This document shows, piece by piece, positions 22,635-28,950 of a stretch of DNA of 34,296 nucleotides. Both the position numbers and the translations under genes were made by a program. This stretch comes from Nanobdellota archaeon. GTDB taxonomy: Archaea > Nanobdellota > Nanobdellia > Pacearchaeales > GW2011-AR1. The stretch is taken from NCBI GenBank assembly GCA_018901625.1, contig JAHIEM010000078.1, forward strand, positions 1-34,296, in the 5' to 3' direction. Numbering within the stretch: position 1 is the first letter of the stretch; every line of letters begins with the position of its first letter. The notes beneath the pieces were generated by a model. The model worked only from the letters and a program-made list of their open reading frames with translations. It was not told the DNA's origin and ran no database searches.

Positions 22635-22952
22635 TTAATGCCTGATTTTCAACTTTCCATTCATAGCCAAAGAATGTTCAGTTTCAACATTCCTGAATCT
22701 CTCTTCAATATGCAAAAGCCTGTCAACCTTCCTTTCAGTCACATCTATTCCATTCTTTATTTTCCCAAGCTTGTAAGCCGCGCCAATTAGAGACAAGCCA
22801 GCACCAAAGTAAGGCAGCATTTCAACCCAGATTGCAGAATGAATAATTCCAAGCGCTTTCAGCAAAGCCCAAAACAATATAAGCAAAGCTCCAATTAACA
22901 ATACAACATCCCAAAAGTCCCAACTTCTTGCCATAATTAAAATATGGTTCAA
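22635..22952 (-). CDS. Small membrane protein with coiled-coil tail
   Basis: The 105-residue frame has two transmembrane helices (about 15-37 and 45-62) and a C-terminal helical, probably coiled-coil tail (GIDVTERKVDRLLHIEERFR). An alternative start at Met7 (22934, MARSWDF) is equally possible. It is unrecognised. The start lies 13 nt from the proximal end of the TnpB element, so its promoter may have been affected by the insertion. Confidence 0.55.
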   Translation of the reverse strand: MNHILIMARSWDFWDVVLLIGALLILFWALLKALGIIHSAIWVEMLPYFGAGLSLIGAAYKLGKIKNGIDVTERKVDRLLHIEERFRNVETEHSLAMNGKLKIRH

Positions 22953-22980
22953 TCATGTGAACTACCATAACCTAACATTT

Positions 22981-24135
22981 TCATGTTGAGGTTGTGGCTT
23001 CTGCTTTCATAGATGCTTCTTGCTGAACTAATTGTCCAGTATTGGAAGCTTTCTCCAGCGAGGCAAGTTCCTTGCCTCTAGCCAAGATATTTATTGCAGA
23101 ATTGTAATCTCTTGGAAGTTCTCCATTGCATTTCTCACAGCAAAATTGCCTTTGCCATAAGAATAGCTTTCTGTTTCTATGCCCGCAGAAATTACAATCC
23201 CTCGTAGTGTAAGCAGGGTCTACATCTTGAACTACACAACCAGCGTTTTCAGCCTTGTAGTGTAGATACATAGAGAGTTTGCCCCAGCTCGCATCTGCGA
23301 TATTTTTAGCATTATAAGAAATTCCTATTAGATTCTTTATATTCAGTTTTTCAATGGCAATAAATTTATTTTCTTTGATTAGCTTTGTTGATAATTTATG
23401 TATAAAATCATCTCTTGCATTTGCTATTCTTTCGTGAATTTTAGCAACTTTTATTCTTGCTTTTATTCTGCTATTGCTTCTTTTCTCTTTCTTTGATAAA
23501 GATTGCTGTGCAATTTTTAATTCTTGATGATAATTGTCAAAATGTTTTGGATTTTCATAAGCATTTCCATCGCTGTCATAAATATAATTTTCTATTCCAA
23601 CATCAATGCCAATCTCTCCAATTCCACAAACTCTTTTAATTACATTGTCAGTAACAACAGAAGCATACCATCTTCCAAGAGATTTCTTTATTGTAATGCT
23701 CTTTATGTTTCCTTCAACTTGCCTATGCAGTTTGATTGGAATCTCGCCAATTTTTGAAAGCCATAATATCCCTTTCTTTGCTTTCAAATGCGTGAGAGAA
23801 AATCCAGATTGATTGTAAGTGAAAGTCTTAAACCAATTTTTACCTTTGAATCTTAGTCTACCAACTTTATGCCCCTGCTTTTTTCGTTGTGAAAGTGATG
23901 ATAGATTGCCAAATAATCTTTGATTTTCCATCTGTAAAACTTTTGAATGAACATTATCCATTTGAGGATTTACAACTTTCAAATCTAATAAGAAATTTTG
24001 TATTTCGTTCTTTGTATATCCTTCATTCAGTTCGGCAAGAAGATAATTGTAAGTTTGTCTGCAAACTTCTTTAGCAATTTCTAACTTTTCTACTTCTGCT
24101 TTCTTTGGATACAATCTGAATTTATATGTTATCAT
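22981..24135 (-). CDS. tnpB: TnpB-type RNA-guided nuclease of IS605 family
   Basis: The 384-residue protein has the TnpB layout: N-terminal MITYKFRLYP, RLRFKGKN region, RuvC-I GIDVGIENY (Asp178), RuvC-II FIAIEKLNIKNL (Glu262), the zinc finger CNFCGHRN...CEKC (314-336) and RuvC-III LPRDYNSAINI (Asp343). All catalytic residues are present, so it may be active. TnpB is guided by an omega RNA encoded at the element's 3' end, here expected around 22965-23100 on the minus strand. The start overlaps the AbrB-like ORF by 14 nt. Confidence 0.93.
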   Translation of the reverse strand: MITYKFRLYPKKAEVEKLEIAKEVCRQTYNYLLAELNEGYTKNEIQNFLLDLKVVNPQMDNVHSKVLQMENQRLFGNLSSLSQRKKQGHKVGRLRFKGKNWFKTFTYNQSGFSLTHLKAKKGILWLSKIGEIPIKLHRQVEGNIKSITIKKSLGRWYASVVTDNVIKRVCGIGEIGIDVGIENYIYDSDGNAYENPKHFDNYHQELKIAQQSLSKKEKRSNSRIKARIKVAKIHERIANARDDFIHKLSTKLIKENKFIAIEKLNIKNLIGISYNAKNIADASWGKLSMYLHYKAENAGCVVQDVDPAYTTRDCNFCGHRNRKLFLWQRQFCCEKCNGELPRDYNSAINILARGKELASLEKASNTGQLVQQEASMKAEATTST

Positions 24136-24259
24136 TATATTTTTTTATGTCTATCTCAACATAATCTCCTTCTTTTATTTTCATTTTTTGTAATATCGGC
24201 TTATCGATTATAACTCCTAAACTTTGAGCTATTTTTACTACTTTTTTAGTTATTTTCAT
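24122..24259 (-). CDS. AbrB/MazE-like mini-protein upstream of tnpB
   Basis: A 45-residue ORF whose product runs MKITKKVVKIAQSLGVIIDK then PILQKMKIKEGDYVEIDIKK. This is the SpoVT/AbrB swapped-hairpin pattern (xxSLGVIIxK, KxxIKEGDxVEI). It overlaps tnpB by 14 nt and has a minus-strand TATA box (TATATAAA-like, near 24285) 26 nt before its ATG, so it is the first gene of the transcript. It may be a DNA-binding repressor of the element. Confidence 0.75.
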   Translation of the reverse strand: MKITKKVVKIAQSLGVIIDKPILQKMKIKEGDYVEIDIKKYNDNI

Positions 24260-24381
24260 ATTATAACTATAATACTATCCTTTATATACCTTTCTATTCC
24301 AATTCATCCATAACCTAACTTCTAAAGTCCAGGATATGGACTTCTTGGAGACTAGGTTAAATAATCTTCTTTCTCAGCAAG

Positions 24382-24389
24382 ATTTATTA
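24382..24389 (+). promoter_or_regulatory. TATA box of the 24412 gene
   Basis: ATTTATTA centred about 27 nt before ATG 24412. Confidence 0.55.
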
Positions 24390-24411
24390 ATCTGTTTCTT
24401 CTTAAGAAAGA

Positions 24412-25221
24412 ATGAATCTTAAAAGAGGAATCGGCATAGTTTTAATCTTAATTTCAGGAGCAATAGGCTGGACAAATACAATTACTGGGGGAGTGATAGG
24501 AGTAAGCTCAAGCCCGGGTCTGAATATTCTGACAGTTTTAATCTTCATTGCCGGGATGATTCTAGTTCTGACTGAAAACTTAGAAGGGAGACTGCACTCA
24601 ATGATGACTTCTAAACAAAGAGAGAAATATGGGCAATTGTCAGAAGGCGAAAGAGAAGCATACCAAAAAAGCCTGAGAAGATATCAAGAAAGAAATATGA
24701 AAAGATTTGACAAATCTTACTATTCAAAGAGGGTCAAGGAGCTGCTTTCTCATGAAGGAGATGCTTGGATTGCTCTAGGAGAAGTTCCGGGAGTAGTTAA
24801 AGAATTGAATAAAAGAGGGTATATCGCTGAACACAGAGTAAACGAAGCAACACTCCACCTTTCAACAGGGGTATACAAAAGAAAAGAGGATGATTATGAG
24901 AATGGAAATGCAAATGTTCCTTACAGAAGGATACTTCACATAGAAATATCTGGAAGAGGCAAGAAAAAGGGGATAACAAAACACTTGCTCGTAAGCCGAG
25001 ATCCTTCAGATGAGAGAATAATAAATCAGGCAGGAATTGATGATTCTGGAGAGAGAATAAAAAGAATTCCATCAAAAGTTTATTCAATTGATGAACTAGG
25101 AAGTCCAGTCTATCCCGAGATAGGAATTCCGAAAACAGTTATTCTAGAAAAAGAATATGAAGAAGGAAGAAAGTCAGCTGCAAAGAAAAGATCTCGGAGA
25201 CAATACGCCAATCAAGTCTAG
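24412..25221 (+). CDS. Membrane-anchored hypothetical protein
   Basis: A 269-residue protein with two N-terminal transmembrane helices (about 5-22 and 36-54). A charged helical linker (55-110, MTSKQREKYGQLSEGEREAY) and a cytosolic domain with basic and acidic patches (VSRDPSDERIINQAGI) follow. The tail is strongly basic (KKRSRR). I do not recognise the cytosolic domain. It is convergent with the RtcB-like operon and overlaps its end by 48 nt (25174-25221). Confidence 0.6.
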   Translation: MNLKRGIGIVLILISGAIGWTNTITGGVIGVSSSPGLNILTVLIFIAGMILVLTENLEGRLHSMMTSKQREKYGQLSEGEREAYQKSLRRYQERNMKRFDKSYYSKRVKELLSHEGDAWIALGEVPGVVKELNKRGYIAEHRVNEATLHLSTGVYKRKEDDYENGNANVPYRRILHIEISGRGKKKGITKHLLVSRDPSDERIINQAGIDDSGERIKRIPSKVYSIDELGSPVYPEIGIPKTVILEKEYEEGRKSAAKKRSRRQYANQV

Positions 25222-26115
25222 ATATTGCCTGATAGCCGGATAAACTTCTTCAATTTTTCTATAGCAGTCTGGATGCTCAGATTGGATGTTTTTATCTCTA
25301 ATAAAACTCGGAATGAAAACTCTCTTTCTTAAATCAGTAAAATCAAAATCTCTGCTCTTAGCAGAGCTTCTTGAAATCTTTCTTCCAGTACCGTGGCACA
25401 TAGAATTCTCTAATTCAACAATCTGTGGTTTAGCTCTAACAATTAAAGCATCTCCGCCCATTGAAGAAGGAATCACAGTTATCTCACCAGGCAGTAATTT
25501 AATTGCGCCTTTTCTATAAGTTACTTGTTCATCATCTAATTCTACAGTATTATGAGGATGATTAGAAACAATCTCCATTCTGTTCTTAGCCATGCTCTGA
25601 ATAAGATCTAGAATATTTTTCCTGTTTTGTAACCCAAAACCAATAAGTCTATCATAAACCCCCATAAATCTCCCTCCAGAAACACCATGCGCATAAACCT
25701 GTCTTCCTAATTCCCCACTCCCGCTATGAACCAGAACAAGGTTATCCTCCGCTTGAAGACCTACCTCGCTATCTTCAGCAATCTTTACAGCTTCATAAAA
25801 AGTAATAAAATGATTCCCTCCACCAAGACTTCTAAGCTCAGAACTAGAAGATTTTAGTCTAGAAGCAGCATTATGAGTCAAATACTCTAAGCCTTCCAAA
25901 GGCCTTTCAAACTTAGCAAGTGTCATCCCACATCCAATATCCGGCCCAAGATAATCTGCCTGGACTTCATGACTCATTCTATCATAAACACCAACAACCC
26001 CCACAGGCAACCCTTCTCTTCCAGGCGAGTAATCAGGCAAGACTATCATTTTCAGTAATCCTTCTTTGCTTCCCCCAAATCTAAGCGGCTTGTCTGATAA
26101 ATTCATAAATTCCAT
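25174..26115 (-). CDS. Compact RtcB-family RNA ligase homologue
   Basis: The 313-residue protein keeps the RtcB active-site set in order: PDIGCGM (Asp59, Cys62), LGGGNHF (Asn101, His102), LVHSGSGELG (His130), NHPHNTVE (His188) and MCHGTGRKISR (His241, the guanylylated histidine). RtcB joins 2',3'-cyclic phosphate or 3'-phosphate RNA ends to 5'-OH using GTP and Mn. It is much shorter than the roughly 480-residue tRNA-splicing RtcB of archaea, resembling RtcB2-type repair ligases. ATG 26115 has a GGGGGGAG site 9 nt upstream; the frame also opens at 26145. It is the last gene of a five-gene operon. Confidence 0.85.
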   Translation of the reverse strand: MEFMNLSDKPLRFGGSKEGLLKMIVLPDYSPGREGLPVGVVGVYDRMSHEVQADYLGPDIGCGMTLAKFERPLEGLEYLTHNAASRLKSSSSELRSLGGGNHFITFYEAVKIAEDSEVGLQAEDNLVLVHSGSGELGRQVYAHGVSGGRFMGVYDRLIGFGLQNRKNILDLIQSMAKNRMEIVSNHPHNTVELDDEQVTYRKGAIKLLPGEITVIPSSMGGDALIVRAKPQIVELENSMCHGTGRKISRSSAKSRDFDFTDLRKRVFIPSFIRDKNIQSEHPDCYRKIEEVYPAIRQYLDLIGVLSPRSFLCS

Positions 26116-26116
26116 T

Positions 26117-26602
26117 TTATCTTGCTCCCCCCGACAGCTCTTCAAGCTGTTTTAAAAGTTGTGAAATCACTCCGCAAGTTGCTCCATTCTTAGGCACAGT
26201 GAATCTTCCTCTCCCGCCAAGTTTAATAACAAGTTCGTCAGGCTCAATCATTATAAAAATATTATGACTAGATTTTTGTTCAATTGCTAACTCAAGACAG
26301 CATTCAGTTACCGGAACTCTAGAACATACAAATAAATCTAACTGAGAAACATAACTCTTGCTATTAATAACTCTCTGGAACAATTCAGGAGACTGCAAAA
26401 CACCAACACCAGCAAAAAACCCGTATCTAACTAAAGAAGTTGGAGCAAAAGGAAATTGTATTGTTCTTTCATACAACGGGCTTGTTTCATCAATTCTCCT
26501 GTTAGTCTGCAGCACTTTTCTAGCAGGAACCCTATATCCCCAGTTATCAGCCCAGCTGACAATCTGCGCTTCTTCAGGTGTCATTATCTCGTTTTGGCTC
26601 AT
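26117..26602 (-). CDS. Unknown protein paired with RtcB-like ligase
   Basis: A 161-residue protein I cannot place in a family. It contains WADNWGYRVPARKVLQTNRR, an aromatic LVRYGFFAGVGVLQ, a CSRVPVTECCLELA segment and IMIEPDELVIKLGGRGRFTV. Bacterial RtcB2 is often paired with the release factor PrfH, but no GGQ motif is present here, so it is not PrfH. It overlaps the NUMOD3 gene by 4 nt, has a GAGGTG ribosome-binding site, and ends 1 nt before the RtcB-like start, so it should be made together with both. Confidence 0.65.
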   Translation of the reverse strand: MSQNEIMTPEEAQIVSWADNWGYRVPARKVLQTNRRIDETSPLYERTIQFPFAPTSLVRYGFFAGVGVLQSPELFQRVINSKSYVSQLDLFVCSRVPVTECCLELAIEQKSSHNIFIMIEPDELVIKLGGRGRFTVPKNGATCGVISQLLKQLEELSGGAR

Positions 26603-27765
26603 TTTCCCACCTCAGCAAGTTCGGCTGGTTTTTCTTGTTTCTCAACTTTAAAACCCTTAACATATTTCACTTCTCTATTAAACTCTCTTTTAAAGTCATC
26701 AAAAGCAGGCAAGTTACCACCATGCCCCGCAATAAAATCATACAACTCCCTAACAGCTGTTGCAAGAGATAAACTTGCTCCAGAATATCCTGAATTATCA
26801 ACAGCTTCCTGCCTCTTGTTTCTGTAATTGACTGCTAAAACTTGAGCGTAATCCCTAACAAACTCTTCAAGTTCTGCTTCTGGAATCTGAGATGCTATTT
26901 TTTTATAGGAGTCTAGCTCTTCTTTAGGAATGTCTCCTCTGCCCCCCGAGCATAATTGAATAGGATGCCACTCGAAGAATTCTCCATTTACAAGAAAGTC
27001 AATTCCACCCTTTTTGATTCCCCTGTCTCTAATTTGGCAACTAATCCCATCTCTAGCAACATAATTGGGAACATATTTTTCTAGCAATAGGGCAACAGCC
27101 CCTTCTTGCTGTGAAAATGCATAAAATCTACTCTCCACATAATAAGAATTTAGTTTAGTCTTCTCCATTTTCTTCAATCCGCCTACTAGTCCTCCTCTGC
27201 GAGCATTGTATCTCTTATTTGGATTATTAAATAGCGTTCTAGATATTTTTAGTTTAGTTTCTTCTGAAAGATGTTTTCCATCCCAGGGAGATTTGCCAAT
27301 CATGCCATGTCTTATCGCTTTTCTATGCTCTTCTGAAAGAAATCTTCCATAATTAGGATGATTATGCCCTGATAATGCTTCAGATATCTTTCTTCTAGTT
27401 TCATCTGAAAGAACTTTTCCTTTCAAAGCCTTGCTAAGAGCTACCCTATGCTGCTGCGAGAGACTCTTTCCAGTTCTAGATTCAGAATTATTCCTTCTTG
27501 GAATTTTCATTTTTCTCATCAAGTATCTAACACTCCCTGCTTCAACACCTATATCTTCTGCTAACTCGGCAATATTTTTTCCATTAAACTGATGTTCATA
27601 AAGTAAATAAGCAGAAAAACTAGGTGCTACCCCCTTATCAATAATACTTTTTTCAAATTCCAAGTATTTTCCATACTGTGTCTTTCTACGTCCCTCGCTT
27701 GCAACTTCCTGCAAACTCCGAATATCTAAATCCTGAATATCCATTATATCAGTTAATTGTGTCAT
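26599..27765 (-). CDS. HTH plus NUMOD3-repeat protein, possible nuclease
   Basis: This 388-residue protein has an HTH-like segment (62-90, GKNIAELAEDIGVEAGSVRY). Four NUMOD3-type repeats follow at 99-178 (GKSLSQQHRVALSKAL, GKVLSDETRRKISEAL, GRFLSEEHRKAIRHGM, GKHLSEETKLKISRTL). NUMOD3 modules bind DNA in GIY-YIG and HNH homing endonucleases. The C-terminal half has no GIY-YIG or HNH motif; GGIDFLVNGEFFEWHP (253-268) vaguely resembles a PD-(D/E)xK strand pair, a speculative reading. It overlaps the genes on both sides by 4 nt. Confidence 0.7.
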   Translation of the reverse strand: MTQLTDIMDIQDLDIRSLQEVASEGRRKTQYGKYLEFEKSIIDKGVAPSFSAYLLYEHQFNGKNIAELAEDIGVEAGSVRYLMRKMKIPRRNNSESRTGKSLSQQHRVALSKALKGKVLSDETRRKISEALSGHNHPNYGRFLSEEHRKAIRHGMIGKSPWDGKHLSEETKLKISRTLFNNPNKRYNARRGGLVGGLKKMEKTKLNSYYVESRFYAFSQQEGAVALLLEKYVPNYVARDGISCQIRDRGIKKGGIDFLVNGEFFEWHPIQLCSGGRGDIPKEELDSYKKIASQIPEAELEEFVRDYAQVLAVNYRNKRQEAVDNSGYSGASLSLATAVRELYDFIAGHGGNLPAFDDFKREFNREVKYVKGFKVEKQEKPAELAEVGK

Positions 27766-27899
27766 TTTCTCTCATTCATAAATTTATTTAGCGCAAACTC
27801 AATCACATGGCTTTTGTTTCTAAACTGCCCGTTCTCCACATATTCATCAAGCCGAGATACAGCTTCCTCATCAATGCTTATGCTGATTTTCTTCTTCAT
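27762..27899 (-). CDS. Ribbon-helix-helix (CopG-like) mini-protein
   Basis: A 45-residue ORF: MKKKISISIDEEAVSRLDEY followed by VENGQFRNKSHVIEFALNKF. The alternating strand KISISID, the helix EEAVSRLDEYV and the second helix starting NKSHVIEFAL are the standard RHH_1 pattern of CopG/ParD/NikR-type DNA-binding proteins. It overlaps both neighbours by 4 nt (ATGA), so it is the second gene of the five-gene operon. It probably represses the operon or acts as antitoxin-type regulator. Confidence 0.8.
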   Translation of the reverse strand: MKKKISISIDEEAVSRLDEYVENGQFRNKSHVIEFALNKFMNERK

Positions 27900-28342
27900 C
27901 TTTTGTCCCGATCCCCCATTACTCTCTGAAACCATCCCCTCACAAATACAGAAACATTTTTTTCTGACATTAAATCTCTAAATGAATATATCCCCTTGCT
28001 AACACAGGCAGGTCTCCATTCAGAAAGATATCTTCCTAAAAAACCATCAAGAGTGCATATGCCCTCATCCCAGCCATCCTTGTACAATGCCCCGTCAGAA
28101 CATTTAGAAATATCCTCATCTGTCTCCAGAACTCGCGCCTGAACACTATCTTTGCCTCTTAAAAATAAAACTGCGGCTCTATTGTGTCCGTCTGCAATTA
28201 AATAATTAGAACCAGAAGGAACTGCTATCAAAGGCGCATTCTTTTTTTCATCCCAAAAAGTATACAAATCTTGCACCCTTCTCCATCTAAGAGAAGACTC
28301 AATCGGTAATATTCTCTCTAGAAGTATTATTTTAGTTTTCAT
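27896..28342 (-). CDS. ParB/sulfiredoxin-like domain protein
   Basis: The 148-residue product contains a ParB-N-like core: ERILPIESSLRWRR and VPSGSNYLIADGHNRAAVLF, with the DGHxR motif that in ParB-fold proteins binds CTP/ATP or acts as a nuclease/kinase site. The C-terminal part (YSFRDLMSEKNVSVFVRGWF) is helical. ATG 28342 is preferred over the TTG at 28357, because a TATA-like element (28374-28367) lies 28 nt upstream. First gene of the operon; overlaps the RHH gene by 4 nt. Confidence 0.75.
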   Translation of the reverse strand: MKTKIILLERILPIESSLRWRRVQDLYTFWDEKKNAPLIAVPSGSNYLIADGHNRAAVLFLRGKDSVQARVLETDEDISKCSDGALYKDGWDEGICTLDGFLGRYLSEWRPACVSKGIYSFRDLMSEKNVSVFVRGWFQRVMGDRDKR

Positions 28343-28424
28343 AGCATAAGGTAGCAAAAAGTAGGATATTTAAAGCTTTCTAATTAGTGTTATTTAAAAG
28401 TGACAACAGATACTCAATCGTAAG

Positions 28425-28541
28425 CTAATCCTCGTGATCTAACAGCAAAGAAACATCTTCCTCGTCATCTTCATCACTAGAAACAGCGCACTTCTTCCTT
28501 CCAACTTCACATCCCAAAAATAATTCATCTATGTCAGTCAT
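28425..28541 (-). CDS. Possible 38-residue acidic micro-protein
   Basis: The ORF reads MTDIDELFLGCEVGRKKCAV and continues with an acidic run (SSDEDDEEDV) and LLLDHED. A minus-strand TATA-like TTTATATATT (about 28633-28624) would give a leader of about 60 nt containing a 9-bp hairpin. It has two Cys residues and no known family. Shortness makes the call weak. Confidence 0.35.
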   Translation of the reverse strand: MTDIDELFLGCEVGRKKCAVSSDEDDEEDVSLLLDHED

Positions 28542-28568
28542 CTTGAGCTTACCTCATAAGCGAGAGAG

Positions 28569-28589
28569 ACAGAGAATTTGATTCTCTGT
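28569..28589. other. 9-bp perfect hairpin
   Basis: ACAGAGAAT (28569-28577) and ATTCTCTGT (28581-28589) pair around a 3-nt loop, in the presumed leader of the 28425-28541 ORF. It may regulate that ORF or act as a terminator. Confidence 0.5.
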
Positions 28590-28710
28590 ATGTTAAAGCC
28601 GGATATTAATACAAGTCACAGGAATATATAAACCTTCTGAAACCAGATTAACACAAAATATTTCTCGCAAACAGTAAAATATTTAAACCCCTATTTACTA
28701 TTTTAGTTAT

Positions 28711-28860
28711 GGGACATAGATAACTATTAGCCAGGAAGTATATCCCGGGCTTCGGCTCCTAGCTAGTGTTCATAGTTTCCCTTGATGTCAAGAACTATCT
28801 TCTATATATGGTTCTTGAGCACTATCAGAAGTCTGAATATCAATGAAGATTTCTGGAGTT
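28711..28860 (+). ncRNA. Candidate structured non-coding RNA
   Basis: A TATATTTAAA-like box ends at 28687, so transcription should start near 28710. From there a nested stem forms: GGGA/TCCC (28711-28714/28778-28781), AACTAT/ATAGTT (28722-28727/28772-28777), TAGC/GCTA (28728-28731/28762-28765), AGG/CCT (28733-28735/28758-28760). A second stem, TCAAGAAC/GTTCTTGA (28788-28795/28811-28818), and a weaker CAGAA/TTCTG (28826-28830/28851-28855) follow. No protein frame fits. It does not match SRP, RNase P or tRNA by eye. The 3' end is unknown; it could also be a long leader of the ABC gene. Confidence 0.5.
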
Positions 28861-28950
28861 CTTAACTAGTTATATCAATTATCAATAGATTTATAATTCC
28901 GATTTCACTAAGTTTTGAAAAGAGGGCAAAACTAACTGCATCTATGTCCT

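Larger units (their letters stand above)
22965..24319 (-). mobile_element. IS200/IS605-family TnpB-only element
   Basis: The 12-mer CCATAACCTAAC occurs at 22965-22976 and 24308-24319, flanking a 1.3-kb unit that contains tnpB and a small AbrB-like ORF but no TnpA transposase. The exact ends are not proven. A hairpin AAGTCC/GGACTT at 24325-24344, next to the right-hand copy, may belong to the left end. Confidence 0.65.
28358..28950. other. Intergenic region with small ORF and candidate RNA
   Basis: This 593-bp gap between the divergent ParB-like operon and ABC exporter holds a 38-codon minus-strand ORF (28425-28541), its leader hairpin (28569-28589), a plus-strand TATA box (28680-28687) and a candidate structured RNA (28711 to about 28860). 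Confidence 0.6.

Noticed and set aside
26117..26602. PrfH-type release factor partner of RtcB2
   Set aside because: The protein lacks the GGQ motif and does not resemble a release factor.
28711..28860. SRP RNA or RNase P RNA
   Set aside because: I could not find the conserved SRP helix-8 or RNase P core motifs, so only a generic candidate RNA is reported.
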